NCBI GenBank assembly: GCA_023375675.1 | Contig: JALQBC010000017.1 | Coordinates: forward strand, 682,001 to 746,000 | Source of the DNA: Cytospora piceicola | Lineage: Eukaryota > Ascomycota > Sordariomycetes > Diaporthales > Cytosporaceae | Direction of reading: 5' to 3' | DNA: 64,000 nt | Shown here: in pieces, positions 32,130-42,848 of the stretch | How positions within the stretch are numbered: position 1 is the first letter of the stretch | Layout of the letters: each line of letters starts with the position of its first letter | Program-made: the position numbers and the translations under genes | The notes under the pieces: model-generated | What the model was told of the DNA's origin: nothing | The model's database searches: none | What the model saw: the letters and a program-made list of their open reading frames with translations, nothing else

Positions 32130-34100
32130 CTTGAACCAAGGTGATATATTGAATGAATCCAACCGCCAGTTCCAAATTTGAACCCAAGTTTGAAAAATAC
32201 AGGTAGGGAATGGTGATATGGGCTGAGGGTTGACTGGGTAAACAAAACCCCTTGGTAGGCTAATTATTGGACACAAGAAACTTCCGTGGTAACCTGATCT
32301 TGACCTGGAGAGCCAGAATATGTACTCGTCAGATAAGAGCGATAGCACCAAATAGTTGAATGGTATTGAATTACGTTGCCGTCCAAATGTCGTCCTTTGG
32401 CGTTGGAGCTAAAGGCCGGAGTCTGCGCATTGGGTCCATCCAGTACGTACATCATCCGGCGCTATCACACTGAACACGACACGTCATGAACGACCATGGA
32501 GCGGTGTACGAGTGGGAGCCATACTCGTGTGTAGCAATCCATACTGTTGATCATCTCCATGTATGGACTGAAATTATCCGTCTACTACAATATTCAATAT
32601 TTGAGCACTGTAGCCTGGACTGTGGAGTTGTTGAAAAAATTTTATTGATACTAATTACTTACGACCTAGTACCAACACTGCCTGCCAACCAACCATCCAG
32701 GGGTGGTATCACTCCGATATTCCGGAAAAGCGCCCCCAACTTCTCTTTTGATGACTCTTAGAGGCTTACCGTAAGATTGTTTGGCACCGTACTAACCTGG
32801 CAGAGGACCACCCGACCCGCGTCCTGACACCAACACTCCATAACAACAGAGAATTCGTTGTTGGAACCCCGCCCCCAAGGTGTCATTATAGCTGGGGGGA
32901 AGTGATCCGGCCAGCATCATGGGGCGGACACAAGGTACTCCGGCCACAGATACCTCCTTTAGTGAATGACGGTGGCTTTGATTGCGGGCGTAACCAGGGT
33001 GTTACTGTATCTCGGGTCCCTCGGAGCGCATGGGTCCAGTCACAGTGTGCACAACGGCTTATTGTGCGCATATGCATTATACCGATGGGCCTCCGTCTGC
33101 GGCCCAATTTGATAGGCATTAAACAGCCTCGTTGCAGTAATGAAATTCGAGCAAGGGGAGAGTCAAGTACTGGTCAATTCAATATAACATTTTAACATGG
33201 ATTAATATTGCCAGTAGGGGTCACCTTTGCCGGGGATCAATAATATTGAGTGATCCCTGTGCGATATGAAGTCCTGATCTTGTATCGGCGCAACTCTTGA
33301 GGCATTCGAACAAATTAGTAAGCCTTGCCCCATGGTCTCCACTGGAAATATGAATTCTTGTAGCCTGTATCAAGAGCAGGGGTGACGGGCGCCAGGATGG
33401 TGATATCGGGGGCTGAAAGGCGAATACCTATTTTCCAACAACAGAACACAGTACATATTAGATGAGGACGTAGGTGACATAACAAGATAGGTATGATGGT
33501 GACAGTTCCCGGGGCGGCGTCCATCGCCCGGACGGAGCCATTTGCAGGACTGGAGCGGCCTGATTATGATGTCGCAACTGATCGTCGCGTTTCCTGTGGC
33601 TGACCAGACCTTGAAATAGAAGCATGTAGTGTGACATTCCCGACCGAGTTGCCTTATCTGGCCCCCGTTGCCCTTCTTATGCAGCCTGCCGGACGTCATC
33701 AAAAAAGAATGGGGAAAGACTGGAGAGCAAAAGAACCAACAGGAAGTTTTCGTCAGTAGGAAAGCTGACCGAGTTGCAGTTATGTAGATCCACGTTGCGA
33801 AGCCTCAGACTTGGAAGACAAGCGCCACTGTCCAGACACACAATCGATGCCATAAAAGTCCTCACGCCGAACCAACCCGCTTAGCGGAGTGTCGTGTGAT
33901 CACATCATGCAAAAATGATTGGAGGGGAGTTTTAGGGGAGCAACAATATCAGCTGACCTCCAGGTCCTCATTGCTTTCCAGCGACTTGAAGTATCTCGCA
34001 ACTCAAAGATTCCGTCAATGAATGCATCATCGTGAACGAAATTCCGCTTAGCACCTTTTCAAAATATTTGTTCGTATCCCCTTTTGTTCTCTATTCCACC
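32130..34100. other. Intergenic region with inverted-repeat copy
   Basis: No gene recognised. The right copy of the inverted repeat lies at 33194-33345. The last few hundred bases are the probable promoter of the 7TM gene. Confidence 0.55.
33194..33345 (-). repeat. Inverted dispersed repeat, right copy
   Basis: Reverse complement matches 27218-27394; see that entry for anchors. Homology begins at the AACATGGATTAATATTG end and fades beyond CCACTGG. Confidence 0.75.
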
Positions 34101-35446
34101 ATGAGCATAGGTGGAAAAGGCGTCGATTTGTTTACCACGATCGTGGTTTTCACTGTCCTTTGCACGTTGGCCTTGTCGTGTCGTTGGTGGGCAGCCAGAA
34201 TCCAAGGTAGACGTTTCCAGGCTGACGATGGCATATTGGTCTGTGCATGGGTAAGGGCAGCCTTTCTTGTGGAGCAACAACTCATTTTGCGGATGGAAGT
34301 CTCACCAGCGACTTGTGTAGGTCTCAATACTTGCCTACGAGGGCACCGCGACATGGACAGTATTCAATGGACTGGGTCAACCGGACGACATGCTCAGCGA
34401 TGCCAACTGGATAGTGGTATACAAAGTTCGTCATCACACCAACCCTAACCGCCGATTGCGTCTATATCTGACACAGCTAGGACATTGTGGCCGCTATGGT
34501 CTGCTGGACTGTGGCGACTGTGCTGGTGAAACTCGCGATTCTGTTCCTCTACATGCGCATATTCAGCACTCGCAGCTTCCGGCGTTGGGCCCGGGTCCTC
34601 GTCGCGCTTGTCATCTGTTTTGGGATCATATATTTCTGCATAGCTATGACTACCTGTGTTCCTGTCTCCGAACTCTGGCATCCCGTGGCAGGCGGCCATT
34701 GTAGGAACATTGGTAATCAAGAAATCGGTTCGATGGTCCCGAACATATTCCTAGATATCTGCATCATCATGCTCCCCATGCCGTGGCTGTGGGCCTTACA
34801 GATGCCGCTCAGGAACAAGATCTGGATCACCTTGATGTTTAGTCTCGGCGGGGTGTAAGTATTCTTTCTAGCCGTTACTTCTGGTCGATCGAGTATCCAG
34901 TATGCTAAAGACTGGAACAGGAACCTAGGTGTCATGTGTTATCGGCTTTACGCCGCCATTCATCCATCCGCGGGTTCATCTTCCGACAACGCGACGCAAG
35001 GAATCTTCAGCTTCCTCGAGCTGTGGATTGGAGTCATCGTGGCCTGCATGCCGACCATGGCCCCCATCTTCGTCAACTACATTCTGCCTCTGGCAACTAG
35101 TATCCACAGCAAACTGTTTGGTTCAGGTTCCAGTGCCAACGACAGCTTTAATATGAGACATTTGCGCGCTGCAATTGACGATCCGGCGGTCAATACATTC
35201 CACAGGTCAGGCCCAGACTCTCACAAGAAGCGTAGAATTCACTCGTTGCCGGACGACAGCACTCTTGCGGTTGGTACCTACGGTCACTACGGCGAAGATT
35301 CGGGGGACCTACACGTTCGTTTGGTGAGCCCGCCTGCCAATGCATATCTTCAAACTGATTGTGCTACTGCGCCGGACGAGACGACGCAAAGCCGGGATGG
35401 GATCTATGTCAAACAGGGCTTCCACACTGATTGGAACGAGGCGTGA
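34101..35446 (+). CDS. Rhodopsin/SAT4-type seven-TM integral membrane protein
   Basis: Four exons, 34101..34250, 34321..34425, 34481..34854 and 34921..35446 (introns 70, 55, 66 nt), 384 residues; ATG 34101 is the first in frame. Hydrophobic segments include VDLFTTIVVFTVLCTLAL, AMVCWTVATVLVKLAILFLYM, VLVALVICFGIIYFCIAMTT and IFLDICIIMLPMPWLWAL. Typical motifs for the family are ADDGILVCAW after TM2, a CRN/NIGNQE stretch before TM6 and ELWIGVIVACMPTMAP as the last TM. The family (Pth11-related and SAT4-like proteins) is large in plant-associated ascomycetes and often sits in metabolite clusters. The C-tail is ~110 residues and hydrophilic. Ligand or function unknown. Confidence 0.85.
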
Positions 35447-35915
35447 AGTTTCAGGGAGGAGGGGGCCGAGGGGGCCGAGGCAGCGCAATATTCTTCTGCG
35501 TCGACAGCACCAAGATATCAGTGTGTAGCATGGCATCCATGTCTTACTATATAAAATATTAGGGCTGGGGAATCGGGTGACCATGTAGTTAAACATACTT
35601 ACAAATAAGAAGATTGGGTAGAAGTACGAGTTTTGATAGAAGAATGGACAGTTGCATACATTCTGATACCTGCAGTGGTTGGTTGTTATTGCGTCATTGC
35701 CAGCATGTCCGACTGACGACTTTCTATCTGCTTAAGTAGACTGCGCAAGTACGGAGAGCACCACATTCACGTGGCCCATCGACAGGCCACGGGTTTTCTT
35801 TCGGCCGTTCACTACATGAAGCGTTGTCTCCAAATGCTTCAGAGCACACAAGCTGGCCATGAGCTTTATAAGCATCATAACCCTCAAGTTCTAAACTTCT
35901 GTGGCTTGCAAAGTC
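35447..35915. other. Intergenic spacer
   Basis: 3' flank of the 7TM gene and sequence before the degenerate AAA ATPase. No gene seen. Confidence 0.6.
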
Positions 35916-38900
35916 CTATATCGGCCAAGAAAAATTAGGTTTTCCGGCGAAATTTGTCGAAGAAGCGAAGAATACTGACGGAGGTATTTGCGCCATAGAC
36001 ATTCCTTCCAAGTCAGACTTATGGGAAGCGGTCCTCAGAGTCCCAGAACCAGTCAATGCACTGCAGCATGTGCAGAAGTATGTCGAATTCGTTGAGAAGC
36101 ATATCGTCGCTATGTGGGTGGAAGCTGGTTCGCTTACGAAGTTAAGAGCCCGATTCCATGACTTACCCATGATATTTCGCCCTGGCGACCTCCTCTTCGT
36201 CCCCAGACTCGTTGATAAGTCGGTGGACAAAAACAAGTCCGGCACGATGAAAGTCCGGCAAGAGATCTTCAAGCTTTGCTACATTGAGCCGGCTGATATC
36301 AATCTTGAAGCTGGACTTGGACCTACAGACTTCCGGCCTGCTGGAACGGAAATGAACATCTTAGTTTACCATATTGACTTCGATGGGTCAACTTAGTATG
36401 TCATCTTTGTGCCCCAGATACTCAATGATCTTGTCCCCAGAACCATACTATAGAGGAGTTGTGCCCCTCAAGACTGAGACATTCGATCCGAGAATCACAT
36501 AATCACTGACTGAAGTTGGTTAGTTGGTTGGTTTGCGTCACCTTCTGCATCAGCGACTACAACGGTGAAAAGGATATTCGTTCCCTTCCGATTTATCCTC
36601 TGCGTTACGAGAAGGATGCCGAAAAACTCGAGTATGAGCTTGTCGAACGCGGGAAACGGTTCATAACTTTTGTTAAAGACAAGCACCTCTACTTCGACGG
36701 TTGGACGTTGAACTGCCATACCGTCAAATGAAGCACTCCAGCCGACCAGAATACCGAACACATCGAGGGCGACATTATCGTTGACTTCAAAGAAGGATAT
36801 CAGTCCACTTCCGAGTCCAGTATTGAGCCCGCGTCCTTGAAAGTCTGGGCACAGCCGATTCAGCCCACATTGTATGACGAGACGGATCACTTTGGCATCA
36901 AACATTGGAACGACTCGCTGCGTTCCAAGTTATTAGGAGAAATGGTCGAAACAATCCACCACGTTGAGCTGCTATTCGACCAGGGGTTTTCGTCGGCTAT
37001 GAAGCGCGAAAGATTCATAAAGGCATTCGACGACGGGGAACCATGGCTCAAAGATTATCGTTCGGACCTGTCAGGTCATTTTGATAAGTATCCCTCAGTC
37101 CGTCTCTGATGATCTTTTCTTTCAGGCGACGGGATAATTACTGAATCAGCCCACCGAGCAGATGAGACTGCATTGGCCCTCCTGCCGCAACGCCTTATAG
37201 CGTTTTCCTTTAGGCAAAGGCGATTCTTCTCGGCGAATATTGACTGCATTACAAATGTCCCTGCTCCAAATAACATCTTCAAAGATTTGAAGATTAATTC
37301 CGTCCACAAGAGAATAGTCAAATCGTTGGTTCAATCTCACTTCCAAAAGCAGCAGGCGCGGCGATCAACGACTGCCGAAAATCTGGACCAAGATTTCATT
37401 CGAGGGAAAGGTGCCGGCTTGGTCATTCTACTACATGGCGTTCCTGGGTAAGAGCCCCCAGACCAATCTAGCATCTTCTCTTACGTGGCCCGTCACGGGT
37501 TCAATGGCGTCTAGGAAAATGAGGCTCGGTCGGGCTGTCAACTTGAGAGTCCAATGCAGTTTTCGGCGATTTTTATGCACATTGCATTCCCAAGTTCTCA
37601 AGTTGTGATCCTTGCTGACTGGGTTGGGTTTACAGGGTCGGAAAGACGACTACAGCAGAAGCAGTAGCCGCCAGCAACCGAAAACCACTGTATGCAATTA
37701 CATCTGGGGATCTGGGATCCACCCCGGGAGCCGTTGAGAAAGCCCTGAAAGATACCTTCCGCTTGGCTCAGCTGTGGAACTGTGTTTTATTGTTGGACGA
37801 GGCCGATCTTTTCCTGTCGCGCCGGAATGTGGAAGATTTGGAACGAAACTCTCTTGTTTCGGGTATGTTGAATTTCAAGAACCATGCATACCCTAGGGTA
37901 GCCCATATGATCTTACTAACATCAACACTAGTGTTCCTCTGGGTCCTGGAATATTACAACGGAGTCCTGTTCCTGACCACCAACCGCGTTGGCACAATCG
38001 ATGAGGCGTTCAAGTCAAGGATTCACTTGAGCCTTTACTATCCTCCTCTGGCCATGCAGCAAATGCTTGATATCTTCGAGGTCAATCTCAGGAGACTTCG
38101 TGAGATCGAGGCCGCTAAAGCAGCGGCGCAGGCTGGTTCCGACCACAACGACCCGAACCATCTATCAACTCTCCAGATCGACATCGACCACAGGAGAATC
38201 ATGCGATTTGCCGAGGACCACTTCGAGAGTCACTCCCCGTCGCAAAGGTGGAATGGTCGACAGATTCGCAATGCCTTCCAGGTTGCATATTCCCTAGCCC
38301 AGTCACGCATGTATAATGCGGATGGCTCAGACGACGAGAGCGCAGATGATACAGTTGACGGCAAGAAAAATATCACCAAGTTCACGCTGGATGACGAGCA
38401 ATTCAGGACTGTCAGCAAATCTATCGAGAAGTTTGACGAGTATCTCAAATGGACGCGGGGAGAAGATGCAGACAATGCCAAAAACTCCAATGTGCGATAC
38501 GACGAATTTGGTGTTGATGCAAGACGCGGACCTCGCCCTCCGAGGATAGCCAAACCTGGACAACCCCGAAGGCAACCAGGTTACGGCCCTAACCCGAGAC
38601 TACTCGGAGCACCTCGCTACTCCCCCCGACCTTCAAATGCTGGAGTGAGCGATGTGGAGCTATTCGACGAGGACTACGGAACCGATCAGACACGGGGTCA
38701 AAAACGACGATCGGTGCCGCAAAAGGGCGTCAGCAGACCGCCAATGCAGTCTCCTCGGTCTTCAACTCATTTGTCTCCTGACAGCCCGATGCCCAGAAGG
38801 GATAGAGATCTTGATTATTCGCATCAGCCGCTGTCTAATAGCGAGGACCATTCAGACGAGGACACCCTGAGTCATCGTAGTAGTATTGGCGGTGGTGCTG

Positions 38901-38959
38901 CGAAGTACCATAGCCGTGATTACAGCTATGACGAACAGGTAAGAAGCCACAGATACTAG
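35916..38959 (+). pseudogene. DUF7025-type AAA+ ATPase, degenerate 5' half
   Basis: The 3' part is well preserved. Walker A LHGVPGVGKTTTAEAVA is split by an intron at 37448-37635. Walker B is VLLLDEADLFL; the sensor FLTTNRVGT and arginine-finger region FKSRIHLSLYYP follow. A second intron is 37863-37931, and the C-tail is basic and disordered. The 5' part shows family-like pieces (WEAVLRVPEPVNALQ, FRPGDLLFVPRLVD, YNGEKDIRSLPIYPLRY, EHIEGDIIVDFKE). It lacks a visible start Met, has an in-frame TGA at 36729-36731, and no proper acceptor or donor where introns are needed around 36396-36560. I read this as a pseudogene or a recently damaged gene. A 42-nt in-frame intron could skip the TGA but would delete conserved residues. 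The family's biological role is not established. Confidence 0.65.
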
Positions 38960-40689
38960 CCATGGCTGGTCATCATTCTTGATGTGCTTGTATTGAGGCG
39001 TTGTGAAGAAATTGGCTCTTTTTGGAAGGGGAGGGGTCTCTCTTCTGTGCTTGCTTTGGCTCGAAGAGCTTGACTGTCGCCCTCCAAGGCAACAGACGGA
39101 GAAGGAAGTAGGGCAGAAAAGGGTGTCCTTGGGGCTAGGGTTCCATAGTTTCTATGTTCAATATACTGCAATTGTTTCCATGCTTTCATATGTATACACG
39201 AATACACGAGAGTATATGGTCACTTGAAATAATGTACAATACAAGGCGAGATGACCAACTGGCTGGCCCTACCCGGTTCAAGTGCTCAACAAGCTGTAAA
39301 TTTGGCCCGCACAAGGACGAACGAGACGAAGTCACCAAATCGAGTCCATTGATAATCCTGAGTTCAAGATATGGGGCTGGAAGTGGGAAAGAAGTGAAAC
39401 CAGACGACAGTGGGTCTGACAATAGGTCTCGTAAGAGGTCTCGTTTGGGATCAGCCGCAAGAGTGCTCCAGTCGCCCAATCGGGAAACTATACAAGGTGC
39501 GCACAGGGATATCCTTGTCCTTTCTCTTACAGAGGGAATGCCATCCTCCGACATCAATTGTATTATGTGCATGCCGGGGGACCTGCGACTCAGCAGATCT
39601 TAAGTTCTAGACTCGAATGTCGCATAACCTTAGTTCTTTAGCCGATAACCTTGTTGCACATTAAGTTCTGTAGAGTTACCAAGCTTTGTATCCCCCGGGC
39701 CGTCACGCATGCATGACTGTGGGCTCACATCGACTGCTGGCCCCCGAAGTTCCATACCAACGTCCATTACTGATTCAACATCGAACGCCCTTTGCATCAT
39801 TGATGATAGACGTGCCAAAGATCAATTGTTTTCACTGGTAAGCTAGTGGTTCCAATTTCCACCAAAATCACCACGTTCATAGAACACGTCCGAATATACA
39901 TAAGTACACATCTCGACACCCCTGCCCATGTCGTTTCCAAATGAGTCTCCTCGACGAACTCCTGCGTTTTACCGCCTGCGTGCCTGCGTGCCTGCGCGCT
40001 ATCTGACACCCATACATGCTAAATGTCATCCGCCCAGACAAGCACTTCTTGGCGTGTACGGAAACTTCGAGCTTGCAGCGGGTGCATAGATCTAGTATGT
40101 CCATGATCGTTCTCCATGCTCAAGGATCTTCTGGCGGCACTATGTACCGTGATGCCCCTGTAACTACCTCAAACAGCCGTCAACCAGGATTTTCCAGAGC
40201 CGCCAACATATCCCGCTATACCATATCGGAACATCATGTCCGGCACCAAACTCTCTCATGCCTTTCTCAGATTCTCCTCCTTACTGTGCTGCGACGGCTC
40301 CCGTTCGAAGGTGAGGATGCAACAATGTTTGAAGGCAGCCTCCTCGACGAAACTCCCGCTGTTCGACTGCACATTTTCATACAACCTTGAAAGCAGGTAA
40401 AATGACTTCTAGCAATCGCCAATGCGTCGAGGAAGTCTTGCCCTACATATAGGGCGACCTCATCATGCGGCTTGAATGATAACTCCTCATCTGGTCATCA
40501 GCCTTTTCTCCAACTTTCATTCAACAGAATCTTGACGGTTCTAGGACTTTTTGTTCCTTACTTCGATTTTTCAAAGGCTGGGCCTCTTGCATTCTTGCTC
40601 TCGGTGTCTTCTTTTGACCCTTTCCAAGCTTGTTCTTAATATTTTCTCACCCCTCCCCCCCCCAAACCAAACAAAGAAAATCTGTCAAC
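38960..40689. other. Intergenic region, no supported gene
   Basis: Only short frames. The final ~200 nt are pyrimidine-rich and are the probable promoter and 5' UTR of the GAS1-like gene. Confidence 0.55.
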
Positions 40690-41950
40690 ATGGCTGTTTC
40701 CGCTAAAGTGCTGCTCATGACGGCCTTCGTGTCCCTGGTCCACGGTCACGCACAAATCCTGAACGCCCAAGGCGAGTCAGGCTCACCTGCCAGTATTGGC
40801 TTCCAAGGTATGAGATGGGCATAAAGCTCACCCACCCCATCACCCGAGGTCAGCATATACTAACGTCAGTATTAGTTGACACCGAGCTCGCGAGGAACTG
40901 CACCAGCATCAGCCCCTGCCAGCAAGACGCCACCCTCATTCGTGATGCCGAGATCGCGTCAAACATCGTCAACGAGTGTGGACGGACGGAGCTGAGCGGC
41001 AACATCGACGTCGGCGAGAACACCGAAAATGCCCTCGCTGCCAACTCTGTCACCCAGGTCAAGGCGGGCACGAAGTTGACCGTCACGGTCCACCAGGTGA
41101 ACGCCGATGGCGCCGGTCCCTTCACCGTGAGTAACCTTCCAACTTTTGGTGTCTTTGGCAATCACTGATCATTATGCCGAAGTGTGACATGGACCCAACT
41201 GGCAACACCATGGGTGCCACTGGACAGACTGCCTTGGAAGTCACCAACAACGTCCCTGGCACCAACGGGTTTTCTCAGGCCAAGACCCAGGACTTCAACA
41301 TCACCGTCACCATGCCCACCGACTTGAACTGCACTGGAGGTGAGTGCATCCGACCATATAATGAAAGGATGTCGAGCAGGGACTGACAATAATATCCAGC
41401 GTCAACCGGCAACGTCTGCACGATCCGATGCCGAAACAACGCACTGGCCGGTCCCTTTGGTAAGACAGCACCATAAATTCTCATCCTTGCAAGGAAGATT
41501 TCCAATTACTAACCCCCCCTCCTTTGTCCAACAGGGGGCTGCTTCGCTGTTCAGCAGACCGACACAAATTCCAAGGTATTCACGCCATCCGATATTCAGA
41601 CTGCCACAACGCTGGATGAGATGCTCTCGCAGGTCCAACAAGACCAGAAGGACTTACCCGCCGCAGTAGCCGCAAACCAGAACGCCGGGTCCGGCGAGGC
41701 CGTTCAGAACCTCGCCGCCGTCAGCACGCTGCTCCACCTGGCCGTCACCTCCAAGGCCGCCGCTGTCCAGACTGCTACGGCGTCGACGTCGGCGTCGGCT
41801 TCGTCCGCGTCGAGCAGCAGCGACGATAAGAACAGCGGGGGCAGCGGCAGTGGTAGTGGTAACAGCCAGAAGAAGCACCACAACCACCATGTCGAGGGTG
41901 TCAGGAGGTGGGCTAGGAGAAACCTGGTTGTTGACGACGAGAAGCTGTAG
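40690..41950 (+). CDS. GAS1/Egh16H-like secreted protein
   Basis: Five exons, 40690..40807, 40876..41126, 41183..41339, 41400..41459 and 41535..41950 (introns 68, 56, 60, 75 nt), 333 residues. A signal peptide is clear (KVLLMTAFVSLVHGHA), leaving HAQI at the mature N-terminus. Conserved family stretches are ARNCTSISPCQQD, NECGRTELSGNID, VHQVNADGAGPFTC, NNVPGTNGFSQAK and CTIRCRNNALAGPFGGC, with regularly spaced cysteines. The family includes Magnaporthe GAS1/GAS2 (MAS3/MAS1) and Blumeria Egh16H, expressed during infection in those species. The C-terminal ~100 residues are Ala/Ser/Gly-rich, then a His-rich basic tail; no clear GPI signal. Likely extracellular or wall-associated; a role in host contact is inferred only. 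Confidence 0.88.
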
Positions 41951-42848
41951 GGCTGGCTGTCTGCATTGGGTGGATTTGTATCTCATATGTGTCTGGGGTT
42001 AAGATAAAGCAAGGGTGTGTCTGGTGCAGGAGGTGTGCTAGATTGATAATATTATCAAGATTACCAAGTTGGTCCGACCTCTGTTCGATATGCCAGACTG
42101 GTATTGATGATCGGTCTTCCCACCTCATACTGAAGTTGGAAATACGTGGCACCTGGCGACTTCGGGTGGCACTTCAACCTAACAGAGGTCAAAAAGGCTC
42201 TGAGGCTGCTATATGCTAGGCTTGTCTCGTTTCCAGCGCTGACCAAAATGGCGGTCTCCATCTATCGGATTATCAACCCAGAGGGAGGGTCGTTTCCTTA
42301 GCCGTCACTCATTGATGTCTCAGTGGCCTCCTGGACGACAGCCCTGATGTGCTCGTCTGTTACCCGCTGAAGTCCATACTTGACCACTAGCTTCGAGCTG
42401 TCGAACACATGCTGCAATATGTCCAATGTTCTCGCAGGATGCGGTAGGCCTCTGGTGTGTGACAGTTGGGCGTGAGATGTTCACGTCGGGGTGGTCAAGT
42501 TTTGTGGTGTCGGAGGGAGCTCGGGCCACTGTGGAGTAGAGCGTTGACGGCGGGGATCCGAAAAACGCGGGGCCGTCGACGCGACCCGCAGCGCACAGGG
42601 ACGCGCCTTCCTCCAAACCGCGTCACGTCACGTCCTGTCTCGTCTCGTCTCGTTCTCGTCCACTTTATTAAAGTGTGATTTGATGCTCTCAACAACCTTT
42701 GCTCAACCTCAATCTATAACCCGAATCCTTCTCCCCACCCACAATTGCGTATTGCCCGTGTCGATTGGTCTGTTGGCGCTTGTCTGTTTCATGTATTTGT
42801 CATTTCGTGTCTAATTGATTGATCAATTGGTGTCCGAATCCCGCCAAC
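41951..42848. other. Intergenic region / MSH6 promoter
   Basis: No gene recognised. A CGTCTCGTCTCGT stretch lies near 42640-42656, upstream of the MSH6 start. Confidence 0.6.
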
